In this document: positions 47,011 to 57,347 of the stretch, piece after piece
How the letters are laid out: every line of letters begins with the position of its first letter
Position numbering within the stretch: position 1 is the stretch's first letter
Position numbers and translations under genes: made by a program
From: Hydractinia symbiolongicarpus
Taxonomy: Eukaryota; Cnidaria; Hydrozoa; Anthoathecata; Hydractiniidae
Length of the DNA stretch: 60,000 nt
NCBI RefSeq assembly: GCF_029227915.1
Contig: NC_079883.1
Location: forward strand, 21,020,001 to 21,080,000
Direction of reading: 5' to 3'
The notes under the pieces: generated by a model
What the model was told of the DNA's origin: nothing
Seen by the model: the letters and a program-made list of their open reading frames with translations, nothing else
Databases searched by the model: none

Positions 47011-48105
47011 ATGGATTTTTCAGAGAACATTGCCATCAAAACCAAACACGAGGTACAAGAAGCGCATTTTTCTGGGAAACAGTACGCCTTACATTGTTCC
47101 ATTGTTGAACCCGGAGTAAACAAATTTGTGTATCATTTGAGTGACGATACAACTCACGACCCATCTTTCGTTTTTGAAGTCCTTGAGGATATTTCTGATC
47201 GTTGGGAAATCCGAAATGAAACAGTTATCATTAAAAGCGATAACGCTCCCACTCAATATAAAAATAAATGGGCTTTTCATTCATACCATTCTCTTGCCAA
47301 CAAGTACGATGTACGCATAATTCGTCTGTACGGAGCAGCAGGTCACGGTAAAGGGCTAATTGATGCCATGTCCGCCTTCGGAGTTAAATCTATATTAAGA
47401 CGAGACATCATTGGTTTGGACGTTTGGTTTGTCGACAGCCAAGCGATTCGTGACTATCTCGATATCCGGAAAGATCCCAGAATGAGTTACACAGTCGTCA
47501 GTCAAAAGCAAGATGACAAAAAGCGCATGGCGAGAGTTGAACGGAAGATCGATGGTTGTATGGCAATGCATCTGTTTGAATACAAGCCTAATGAGAATTC
47601 TGTATATATGAAAGAATTCTTATGTGATTGTGGTAACTGTTTAAATTTAGAGTTTGATGCATGTTTGAGAGTAGATGGTCCTGATGAGAGTCAAATGGAT
47701 AAAGTTGAGGAATCCGTAGAAAACGATGATGACTGTTACCTGGATGAAGAACAAGATCGTGGTCAACACATTTTTGAATTTGTTTCGATTCCATGCTTTA
47801 TTGCCGTAATCTCATTTAACTCCTGTGAGCCAATTTATTTTATTAAAGTGATTGAAAAAGGAGTTGCAACCGATGTAATGAGGGATCGTTACGGACACTC
47901 CATTAATTCTGACGAGTGTTTCTTGAGAGGAAACTATCTGAAGTCTGACAGGTCTCGCAATATGGCTTTGAAAAGATTCAGCATAGTTCCTGGAGATGTT
48001 CTTTGTGATCCTGTTGAAGTGTTTGAAGCTTTCGTTGATATTGATCATGACAGCCTTTGTATGCCAAAGGATATCTATGTGGAACTTGTTTTAAGAGCAT
48101 CGTAA
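47011..48105 (+). CDS. RNase H-fold transposase-like cargo protein, 364 aa (copy 2)
   Basis: The predicted protein is identical residue for residue to the product of 27997-29091, including Asp2, Asp77, the GHGKGLIDAM motif and the Cys-rich segment. Silent differences were not seen either in the stretches I compared. Both copies keep an intact frame while the surrounding Helentron genes are broken, which reflects either a very recent homogenisation or selection. Motifs and alternatives are given under copy 1. Confidence 0.65.
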   Translation: MDFSENIAIKTKHEVQEAHFSGKQYALHCSIVEPGVNKFVYHLSDDTTHDPSFVFEVLEDISDRWEIRNETVIIKSDNAPTQYKNKWAFHSYHSLANKYDVRIIRLYGAAGHGKGLIDAMSAFGVKSILRRDIIGLDVWFVDSQAIRDYLDIRKDPRMSYTVVSQKQDDKKRMARVERKIDGCMAMHLFEYKPNENSVYMKEFLCDCGNCLNLEFDACLRVDGPDESQMDKVEESVENDDDCYLDEEQDRGQHIFEFVSIPCFIAVISFNSCEPIYFIKVIEKGVATDVMRDRYGHSINSDECFLRGNYLKSDRSRNMALKRFSIVPGDVLCDPVEVFEAFVDIDHDSLCMPKDIYVELVLRAS

Positions 48106-50502
48106 ATTTTTACAATTTTGCCTTGGACTAAGTTAATCTCAAATTACTCTTAAATAAGTCATAAACAGAATACTATACTAAAGATTTGCACACCCTATAT
48201 CGAATTTGAATATTGAATCGTATAACTGATTCTTATTATTTCATTGAAATTATCTACGTCCTGTTTTTCGCTTCTAGTGTAGGATATTGAACCTAGATTT
48301 TATGAATTTTAAAGACCAATAACATCATAATTCACTCTTTTGAAGGAAAATTTATCATTGTAAATAAGTATTATATGTTCCTAATTATTATTTATCCAAA
48401 TTTCTAAATTGTTATTTAATGAAAATTTCAAAGTTATAATTCACCAAAAATTATTTATTCAAAGACCACATTTATCTCGAAGTACTCATTAATTCTGTTG
48501 CCAACTTTGATTTGAATGAAAAAAGCATAGTCAGACAATTTATTCTGCCAAATTTTCAAATCGCTATAATGTTTTAAGAGTGATTATTGCATGTTTTCGA
48601 AAAAGTTAGGCTTGTGACTAAATCGCTCATTACTTACTCATTTCTGAATAAATTTTACTCATCACAGTTTTTACTGGTTTCCAAGATGTCAAAGATGCTT
48701 TAAAAATACAATTTTACTATTTTTTCGAAAAAATGAGTAAATCACGAGCAAAAACTCAAAATGACCAATATTATCGCGACACACTCCTAATTTTCAAAAT
48801 TGACCTTGTAGGACCAATAGTATCTCTACAAACTCCAACCCAGTGAGTTTTCTTGATCTAATAACGGTTTTAACCAAAGTTATTAAATATTTTGTGATTT
48901 TGCTATTTTTCATTTTACAACTTTTTCGCACAGTCAAGAAAAAACACGTCCATAAACAAAAACTTTTGGTTAATATAGCGCGTTATTGACAGTTGTTGTT
49001 CCTTTCGTTGCGTTCTCACCCACACAAGGTGTGAGTGAAAAGCAACAAGAAACCGGAGCGGTTTGAACACTCACACAAATCACATATAGCAGTTTTAGGC
49101 TATGTGATATAAACTGAATAGCACGATTAGATCCTTGCGAAAAAGTTATGGCTCATCACACAAAACATTTGCTACTTCACTTGCTACTTACTACATGCGT
49201 ACGAAAACATTGCTTGCTTTTGTTTGACTCCATTTCGAACATAGCCTACTGATAGACCCGGACTTTACTGCGTTCCTCTGGGTCTATTATGTCTTGTTAA
49301 ATTTTCTGTACAGAATTCTCAAGTTGTTGAGAATCGAGAATCGGGTAGAAAAACTACAATATAATAGAAGCAGTCAATCGGTGAATGTGGTCAGTAAATG
49401 ACGGCAGAAAAATGTTTTGTCTTCTAGCGTTCGGATTTCTCAACATTGGTTGGGGTTAGCATCAATTTTTTGTAAATCTTTTGTATTGTTGTTTGCAACA
49501 TGCTTCAAGCTCAGATGTTCAAAAACAACAGCTGTCGTTCTGTATTAGGGTGTGAAAATATTTAGGTGGAGTGTGTGAAAATATGTGCGCTCACTTCGAA
49601 AGTTATAATGCCAGGTGGATGGTTCGATATAGAGATATCATTCAACTTTGTCCCCAGTACCCATAATTTTTAGACACTGTAACCAATCAGAATGTTTCAA
49701 TTCTCCATCCTCGCGATATATACTGGTTTCCACAAAGCATACTCCACTTGAACAATATTCTATTCATAGGGGTATTTGTTTTTTCCGGCCATATAAACTG
49801 ATCACAAATAACATGAAAAAGAAAGCAGTAGTGGGAGATATGGACCTTCAGATCAAAAAAAAATTTGTTCATTGATAACTTTAAAAATTTTTCCCCATTT
49901 GGACATTTTCTGTCGTGATCCCCGCCCACTTATCTAAAGGTTTATTATCGTTTGTCAGAGAACTACCAATCTCGTTCTCATGACTTCTTACCTGAAGGAA
50001 GTAGGCTTTTTTTTGTCAACACGTCCTGGGATCGAGGTTGAGTGAACTATGTAATAAAAAATACATGAAAAAACAAACAAACAAAAAAATGCCGAATAAT
50101 CAACTTAAAATCTACTGTTGTGCAACCACAAGACACTATGTTTCAAACTCCCAAATATAGTGACAAAGTGAATTGAATCCACGGGCTTAAAACTAGAATT
50201 CAACATTGTGCTCAAAAATTTGTTTGAGTTTGGCTCAACCAGCGCAGCTTACAAAACAACCGATTTAAAAAATATTTCCGCAAACTAGTCTGGTAAACAA
50301 ATCAGAGGGTGAATCTAAAAGTCTAAAAGCTACCTATTTTCGTCCTTGTGCTCAGCTGATTTGAAATAAACGAAATATTTGAGTACCAATGTGTTAAGCC
50401 TCTGATTCACACTTATGAAGCAATTTTCAGGAAAAAATTACCCTGGGTTCAAGGTTGTTTTCAATGTAGTAAATTCGACTCTTATTACCAAATGTTCTCT
50501 TA
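48106..50502. other. Cargo region downstream of transposase-like gene (copy 2)
   Basis: Nearly identical to 29,092-31,488. It includes the second 22-bp direct repeat and its hairpin. No gene is recognised. Confidence 0.4.
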
Positions 50503-50919
50503 AGGGTCTGTTTATATGGAGGTGGGATGGCTCGGTAAATGAGCTGACTCACTTGCCGGGCTGGTTTTTAAATTGTGGTGAAAAAACCTGTCCTGTAGGC
50601 GGGCTCTGATAATCTTAGAACAATAAAAATATTAAACAACACAGAAGCTATAACTGAAATATTAATAACAGAAGAAATTGATTACGTAGGCATGAAATTT
50701 CTGGCCCAGCAAGTGAGCTGAATGAAGTGTTTATATGAGAAAAAGTTCATCTCGCTTACAGGGGGAGGGAGGGGGTTCGGTTGTGAGAAATGAGATCCCG
50801 CCTACCGAGCCAGCCTGGTTGAACATAAACAAATGAAATAAAGTATAAGGAAAATAGGGAAAGTGTGAGATCTCGGTAAGCGAGCCAACCCGCCAAACGG
50901 GCTCATATAAACAGCCCCT
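50503..50919. mobile_element. MITE-like element inside cargo (copy 2)
   Basis: Counterpart of 31489-31905 with the same ends (AGGGTCTGTTTATATGG and complement) and TA flanks. It was present before the Helentron duplicated. Confidence 0.5.
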
Positions 50920-51279
50920 TACCGTGACAAAATTTTCAGAAAAAAACAATCAACAAGATTTTATTTTTGTGCATGACCTGCATACTATTTTTCAAACATA
51001 AAATGGTAGCTTGCAAATAATATACTGAAGTAAAATGGTAGCTTGCAAATAATATAAAGTTAATAAAAGAGAAATACAAATACACGAACGATCAAAATTT
51101 GAAATTTGGTATGACCAGATTTGACACTGTCTATGAAGTCGCTACGCACTATTTTTTAATAGAACATACAATGGTAGCTTACAAATAATATACCAAAGTA
51201 ACTATAAAAATAACAAAAATTAAAAATGCGTTCGTTCTTGGGTAGTTTTTTTCAACACCCTGTCAACATATGGAAAAGT

Positions 51280-52272
51280 TTACAAAAAACAAATACAGAT
51301 ATTATGTCTGTCAATTATGAAGGATGTCTCGGAATCTTTTAAAAGAGCAATTGTCAAAGCTTCCTCGTTATTTCCATCAAGCTTGTACTTTAGCGCATAC
51401 TCGAAGAGCTGTGGTTGGAATATTGTGATTTCCTCCTTATTATCCTGGGTAGTGACCTTAGCTATGCGGTTCACCTTCAGTTGCGAAGAACGTGAAATAA
51501 CACAGCATACGCATTTTACAAATTCGCAGTCGGGAGTAAGGTGATTAAAGTCCTTACCACACTTGTGACATTTGAGTTGTCGGTTGACAATCGCAACATC
51601 AGTAAGAGGAAACTTTGCTTGGCGATATAACTTTGGCGCAGGTTTCAAAATGAATTTTTGTTGTTGTTACTTCGAATATTGTTTCCGGACCCGTAGCGAG
51701 CACCTTGTCATCATCATGTAATACACGAACGATTGCATTGGAAATTTGGTATGGTCCAGTTTTGACACTATCTATAAAGTCATTCCATAAGGTCAATGGA
51801 ATTACATCGGATTCGTCGAATAAGTACACTTCCATCTTCCGTGAAGATCCTTCTCTGAAGTTTCTTTCGTAGCAATCTATATAACAATAATAATACGCTG
51901 ACAATGGATTTTCAAGTGGGGGAAAAGGAGGAGAGGTTGTGTTCTTAATTGATACAATTTTCATGCAACTTTGTGTGGGTGTGGTCTTCACTTGTTCAGT
52001 TGTCGAGCAGGCAAAATGAGGCATAGCTTACTCGCATGTAAATTTAATTTACCTTTTTTGTCAATGTATCCTATGACAGTAACTTCTTGCCGATCATACG
52101 AATTCAACTTGATGTCTTTAATTTTAAGTTTTGGTGAAATAGATTCGAAAGCTTGCAGTGAGGAAAAGATGCTTTTTCAACTTGAATTTTCGTTCCTCTG
52201 CTTATTTGAATGTCGGTTGCAGCATTATTTTTGAAATTTGCTTTCCTTTTGAAATTCTGCAACTTAATCGGT
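51280..52272 (-). pseudogene. RPA-like gene remnant (copy 2, 5' deleted, frameshifted)
   Basis: The C-terminal RPA-like part is retained. It has the OB-fold segment (VYLFDESDVIPLTLWNDFID), the zinc ribbon (CHKCG...CEFVKCVCC, last Cys-Gly changed to Cys-Cys) and a longer tail than copy 1, with LFEYALKYKLDGNNEEALTI. A one-base gain near 51,655 (ACAACAACAAAAA instead of ACAACAAAAAAA) breaks the frame between the two. The first OB-fold and exon 1 are cut off by the 5.27-kb deletion, which joins this remnant to the helicase gene. It cannot encode a functional protein as it stands. Confidence 0.6.
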
Positions 52273-53005
52273 TATTAATTGCAGCAACACCAGTAGGAGC
52301 CACAAGAAAAACTTTGGGTTTGTTCAGGTCCTTAGATTTATATGAAAGTACCTTGGACATTGTTCGATATATGGTTTTAATTAGATGTGACTTTCCGCAG
52401 CCACCAGCGCCAGTCAAAAAAATATACAATGGTGTAACTTCTACTTTTCTTATTGCCGATAAGTTTTTTATATACCTGCAAGCCCAGTCATATACTAAAT
52501 CGAACACTTGTCTTTGTTTGTAATTCAAGGATGAAATCATGGGATTCAATTCTGCATCGCTCAGGAATTTTGAACTATTTGTTGAAACATTGATTTCACT
52601 GTCAAAAAGTACAGCATCTGCAACAACATTTTCATCATCCACAATCTCATCTATTGTTTCAATCATTTCATCTTGAACTTCATCATTTTCATGAGCAGTA
52701 AAAGCATCTTGATTTGTAAGCAAGTCTGTACGCAAGTTTGATAAGGCAGTGTCAATTAGATCACTAAATGGCTCAAATGTTTGCTTATGTTCATTTATGA
52801 TTGATAATACACCAGGTTCGTTGAGTTTTTCAACATAACTACCAGAAGCAGATTTCAAGTCACATTCATTTCGAAATGGATAGTATAACATTAGCAAATG
52901 ATGTGCATATAACTCAGGGTATTTATGTTTATTTGGTGTATATAATCGTAACACTTGTTTAACTTTACGACACTTCAATTTTTCATTGGATGACATTAAT
53001 GGCAA
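52273..53005 (-). pseudogene. PIF1 helicase N-terminal fragment (copy 2)
   Basis: The frame from 53005 carries the linker and Walker A (GAGGCGKSHLIKTIY) followed by VFLVAPTGVAAIN. It is then cut by the deletion junction and runs ~20 codons into RPA sequence in the wrong frame (stop at 52202). Walker B and all later motifs are absent. It is useful because it keeps the reading frame across the point where copy 1 has lost 2 nt. Confidence 0.75.
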
Positions 53006-54431
53006 TATTGCAGGGAACCAATTTGTTATATATGTTCCTTTCTATGTTGTCATCACGTAATACAGTTGGCTGGCTATCATTTTCATCATCAAACCTTCCA
53101 GCAAGGTAATAATTTGCAAGAAATTGTGCGTAGCAAAATTGATCAAGAATGGCATATTTTCCTTTTGCAAATGTTGGGTTGGGTCTATCGACATACCGAT
53201 CTAGCATATTTCTTTTAAATATGTCAGTACTATCTTCAGGAAGTTTATCAATTTCATGTTTACTGCGACACATTCTATAGCGCTTTTCTGGGAGGTTGGT
53301 GTTGGAAAATACAACTTTTGGAAATGTTTTCCTGAGCCAAAGTTCTGGCATTATTAAATATACAGCTTCTTGAACAGAACATTCCCTTTTTGTAGTGAAA
53401 ACCTGTGCAATTAATTTCATTTGCTCAGTATAGGATTTATTTGAATTGAAAGCTTCTTTCGCTGCTTGTTTCATGGCCTGAGAAGTCTCATCTTCACATT
53501 TTGAGAAATATGCACACATATATGTCACAGCCTTGTAGTGGTTGAAGACAGGTTGAATATCAATATTTGCTTCCCATGCTAGAAGACCTTCATCAAAGTA
53601 ATTATTTATGAAACACGAATCAGGCGGCCTCTTCAAATAAAGTTGAAAGTCGTTATCGTTAGAAATACTCAAAGCATTATAGTATTCACTTTCTGGAATA
53701 TCAAGTTCATCTAATATTTCTGATATTGTTGGAGTAATCTCGAAATTCTCTTGATTGGGATTCAAAATATTTTTCTTTTTTGGATTCAACTTTGTGTCAA
53801 TATAGTCTTTAACCTTATTTAATATGACTTCCTTATTCTTCAAAATTTCACTACGTTCATCTGGATCTATATCTTTTGACAGTGGCAAAGCAACAATAGT
53901 CCTTTCGGAAAAAAAAAGACCAAAATGATACCGACATGTTTCATTTGTATACTTTCGACAAGACTTAGAATGATAGTGCACCTGATAAGTTCTTACTAAG
54001 TCAAATAATTCACGTTCATGTTCACGATCTGGTACATATGCTTTAATAATTGCATCTACGAATTGTATGTATTTATCAATATTGTTTTCAGTCAAAACAG
54101 GAGCATTCAACACCCACAAAAAAGAATGAATATGAGGACTTCCACGAATCTGAAACTCTACACGAATTGCACAGTATTTAACCTTACCAAGAGGTCCATC
54201 AACTACAATTTCCTTAAAAAAAAGCTCAACACGATACTGAAAATGCCTGGCAAGTAGAACAGGATTCAAGTTCAAAAATCTACATCTTTCAAAGTATGTT
54301 AGGTTGATTATTTCCTCATCAGTCAGATTCTCACTATTCAATTTTGCTATGATAGAAATCAATTCATTCCATCTTAAATCCGCACAGGTCAATGTCATAA
54401 AAAATGTTGGGAGACCGAGTTTCTTAACCAT
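52983..54431 (-). pseudogene. HUH-Y2 Rep nuclease region, 482 codons open (copy 2)
   Basis: This is an open frame covering the whole Rep nuclease. Counted from the Met at 54431, the HUH motif is RGSPHIHSF with His100 and His102 (54134-54126), and the two-tyrosine motif is YMCAYFSK (Tyr304, Tyr308, Lys311). Cys/His pairs lie at SCRKYTNETCRYHF. These are the residues Helitron relaxases use for metal binding and strand transfer. The frame is cut off upstream by a nonsense codon at 54458-54456 and leaves frame near 53,030 (one extra base relative to copy 1). The Met at 54431 is internal and not a natural start. Confidence 0.82.
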
Positions 54432-54455
54432 TGCTAGAACTTCCGAGAGAAATCG

Positions 54456-56822
54456 CTACCAATATGCTGGGGTACCTTTGATAGGACTCATAAATTGAAA
54501 ACCTTTATCTTCAGCAATACAAGACTGCACTGTTTCAGAGAAATTTTTGGACAACATACCAGCTGTGAGAGAATCTGTCTTAACCTTTTTCACAGCAATA
54601 TTGATTTGACTACTCATATTGAGTTGTTGCAGAGTGGACAACACATAAAAAATGTAATCAGAGTTTGAGGCAAATTTTTGTTTATAATTCAACAGCCGCT
54701 GATTAAAATACTTTGTTGGACTAAGCTTGATATCACGTTCAACTTTGTAGCCAAACTTACCAGTTGGGAAAAGATAAGGATGGGCTAATTCCTCACAAAA
54801 TTGATCATTCATCATTGAAAATGGTATTTCACCTTCTCCTGGTGCTATGCTAATATCCTCGGCTTGTGGTACATTTGACAACATCATACTTTCATTTGCA
54901 TTAAACCTATGAGCATTTAGTGGATTTTCAACTTCTTCAAGTTCATGATCATTGCTTTCTGAAGTACATTCTGTTTCTACAGGGTCACGTATATCTACCA
55001 GTGAAGACGGAATCAAGCTTTCATCAATGGTTATATCAGAATACAATGGGTTGTTCTGTTTCAAGTAAAGCAAAGCCAATTTCACAGACTGTGGGTTGAC
55101 AGCTTCAAAATATACATGTCCACGAAATGAAAGTTTACGCTTCAATTTAATCATAACTATACCGTTACTGTCACCTCCATGTGGAAGTGTACCAACAATA
55201 GTTTGACAATTAATAGGGACATTGCAAATAGTTCCTTTTAGCTTGGGAGATTGACTTTTCGGCATAATTGTTATCTTTTTGAACAATATTCGTCTAGCAA
55301 TAATGGTCTTTTCCAACCTATTAAGTGTTTCTAATTCATCAGGAGAATCAAACATGTCTAACTTGTTACAAACAGCCTGTGCAGGAATTTCAGATTTCAG
55401 CAACTTCTTATGGCAAGTCAAACAAATATAAGCACTCCCATCACTGCTTGAAACATAACATACAAGGTCAGTTGTGTCAATTTTGTAATTATCATTATAA
55501 AAGACAACTACAGATTTTCTATAAAGACAACGATTGCATACAATACATATAAATACTGGTCCTTCTTTTATAGCCTTTTTAAAATTTTCAATTCTTTTCA
55601 ACGTGCTCATTCCCTGAGATTTTTGTATTTGATGGAAATCACAATTTCGCTTTAACTTTTTCAGATGTTCAGGACTACCTATTTTGCTTTGATATTTATC
55701 TCGTTGTGAATCTCGCTTCTGTTTCAATTTGGATTTGTGCTCTTGGGTGCCCATTTCGCTTTGATATTTATCTCGTTGCTGTTTTAACATGGCATCATGC
55801 TCTTGGGTGCCTATTTTATTTTGATATTTAACTCGCGTTTTCTTCAACATAGATGCATAACTTGGGGATGTTCTATCAGAAGCACTTTCAGAGAGCTCAA
55901 TACATTTACGCTTTCGTAGATTTCCACGAAACCTTTCGAGAAAAATCTTTACCTCTTTCACCACATTTCCGTTAATCAAGATTTGCACATACTGGATATC
56001 ACATTGGGTATTTCTGAAATCATTGGAATTATCTCTATAAAAGTCACTTATATACTTATGTACCTGACAAAAACTTTTAAACTTCAAAAGAACTGAAAAA
56101 CCGTTTTGGCAGCATTGGCCTTCTTGATCTCTACTATGAGGATCAAATAGATAAATGAAATTTTTATCCCATATAATCGCTGAGCTATAACCACATGTAT
56201 TGAAAATTAATCCACTACCGATTGTGCATGGAGGCATTATCTTATGAGCTTCAAAATAATCATCATCACTTAACAACACTGAAAATCTGGCAAGGTAGGT
56301 GATATCAACATTGAAAGCTGCAATCTCTAATACTGAAGGTAACTCTTGGAACTCTATTGACCGATTCAACCCTAACTTTTTGAAATTAATATTTCCATAT
56401 TCTAAAATGCTGTCCAAGTCAAATCCCTTCCAAATTGAAATTTTTTTTATGGTTGACCAACAAATAGCTGATAGGGAATTGCACATACACTGTACACCAG
56501 CAGTTTCACCAAACCTGGGATCACCTTGATTAAATAAACCAATAACAGACTTGATGAAAAAAGTAGGTCCGGGACTAGTTTCCACATCTCCACAGCAAAG
56601 CAATAGCAATTTTGATGCACATATCAACAAATTGCAGTAACAATCTACTATCAGGAAACAAAACAAAAAATATTTCAAATAAAAATACAATGAATGATCA
56701 AAAATTCTTAAGTAAATTTCAAATAAGAAGTTCCTATTACAGTTGTCATGCTTGTTATCGTTTCTATGGTTACAATAGAAAATACCCATACATACCCGGT
56801 GATAGGCCTGTGCAGTTGTCAT
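54456..56822 (-). CDS. Protease/zinc-finger/Helitron-N polyprotein, 788 codons open (copy 2)
   Basis: From ATG 56822 (the frame is also open further upstream, but without a better start) the order is: hydrophobic leader; 2A-like motif changed to DVETSPGP (residues ~79-86); papain/OTU-like protease with VQCMCNSLSAICW (Cys112) and LFDPHSRDQEG (His229); a basic tandem repeat of about four KYQxxxGTQEH-type units; zinc-binding pairs CIVCNRC and CLTCHKK; and the Helitron N-terminal domain ending PIKGTPAYW. A nonsense codon (TAG for AAG, 54458-54456) stops translation just before the Rep nuclease. If expressed, the product would be a protease with DNA-binding domains but no nickase, possibly a trans-acting or dominant-negative fragment. 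Confidence 0.72.
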   Translation of the reverse strand: MTTAQAYHRVCMGIFYCNHRNDNKHDNCNRNFLFEIYLRIFDHSLYFYLKYFLFCFLIVDCYCNLLICASKLLLLCCGDVETSPGPTFFIKSVIGLFNQGDPRFGETAGVQCMCNSLSAICWSTIKKISIWKGFDLDSILEYGNINFKKLGLNRSIEFQELPSVLEIAAFNVDITYLARFSVLLSDDDYFEAHKIMPPCTIGSGLIFNTCGYSSAIIWDKNFIYLFDPHSRDQEGQCCQNGFSVLLKFKSFCQVHKYISDFYRDNSNDFRNTQCDIQYVQILINGNVVKEVKIFLERFRGNLRKRKCIELSESASDRTSPSYASMLKKTRVKYQNKIGTQEHDAMLKQQRDKYQSEMGTQEHKSKLKQKRDSQRDKYQSKIGSPEHLKKLKRNCDFHQIQKSQGMSTLKRIENFKKAIKEGPVFICIVCNRCLYRKSVVVFYNDNYKIDTTDLVCYVSSSDGSAYICLTCHKKLLKSEIPAQAVCNKLDMFDSPDELETLNRLEKTIIARRILFKKITIMPKSQSPKLKGTICNVPINCQTIVGTLPHGGDSNGIVMIKLKRKLSFRGHVYFEAVNPQSVKLALLYLKQNNPLYSDITIDESLIPSSLVDIRDPVETECTSESNDHELEEVENPLNAHRFNANESMMLSNVPQAEDISIAPGEGEIPFSMMNDQFCEELAHPYLFPTGKFGYKVERDIKLSPTKYFNQRLLNYKQKFASNSDYIFYVLSTLQQLNMSSQINIAVKKVKTDSLTAGMLSKNFSETVQSCIAEDKGFQFMSPIKGTPAYW
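56565..56588 (-). other. Mutated 2A-like motif (DVETSPGP)
   Basis: The Asn of the invariant NPGP core reads AGT (Ser) here, against AAT in copy 1. Known 2A peptides need the Asn, so skipping is expected to fail and the leader would stay attached to the protease. Confidence 0.75.
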
Positions 56823-57043
56823 TTTCGCAGATATCAATGATTGTATGATTAACCAAGTAACCACTGTATTTACGAACTTAACACCAAACAAGTGAAATAT
56901 AGCTAATCGTATATATAAACGTTGATTGCGTTTGTAACAGACAGAAGGGAAGTGTGCAACAATAGCAACACAAGACAATAACACTAGCTAATGATTATAA
57001 TATTCAACAAGTACGGTCAGAGTATTTTCAAGTATATCAAATA

Positions 57044-57081
57044 AATTTAATGGGTGCTTCAGAATTTAATGGGTGCTTCAG
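57044..57081. repeat. Tandem 19-bp duplication in 5' region (copy 2)
   Basis: Same AATTTAATGGGTGCTTCAG pair as at 43300-43337. Confidence 0.75.
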
Positions 57082-57323
57082 GTAGCATTAAATTCTTCTC
57101 AATGAGGAAACTTCTTTCTCCCCAATCGATTCCTTCGCTGGAGATGAATGCGTGCTGCATGCCAGTGGTCAGTCGAGTAAAATTGATGTGATTGGACGGT
57201 CGGTTGAGAATCATAGAAATGTCTACTTACGCGCGCGCGGTTTGTGGTGGCTTTGATTTTGATACTATTTGCGCCCCTTTCAACTTTTCGTTACCACCAT
57301 GACAGAACGCAGCCCATACAAAA

Positions 57324-57347
57324 TCACACATTTCTACGAATGTGTGA
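57324..57347 (-). repeat. Helentron 5'-terminal hairpin (copy 2)
   Basis: Perfect 9-bp stem TCACACATT / AATGTGTGA around the loop TCTACG. Read in the gene direction, the element begins TCACACATTCG. Similarity to copy 1 ends immediately outside it, which places the 5' terminus here. Confidence 0.75.

Larger units (their letters stand above)
43604..57347 (-). mobile_element. Helentron-type Helitron copy 2, ~13.7 kb, internally deleted
   Basis: This copy is collinear with copy 1 and in the same orientation. It differs by a 5,272-bp deletion (matching 33,236-38,507; junction 52272/52273) that removes most of the helicase, the endonuclease, the minisatellite and RPA exon 1. A 28-bp deletion near 56,975 sits between short ACAAGACA repeats. 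It retains the most open protease and Rep frames of the pair. Its right end is the 9-bp hairpin followed by host-like sequence; its left end abuts copy 1. Confidence 0.8.
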
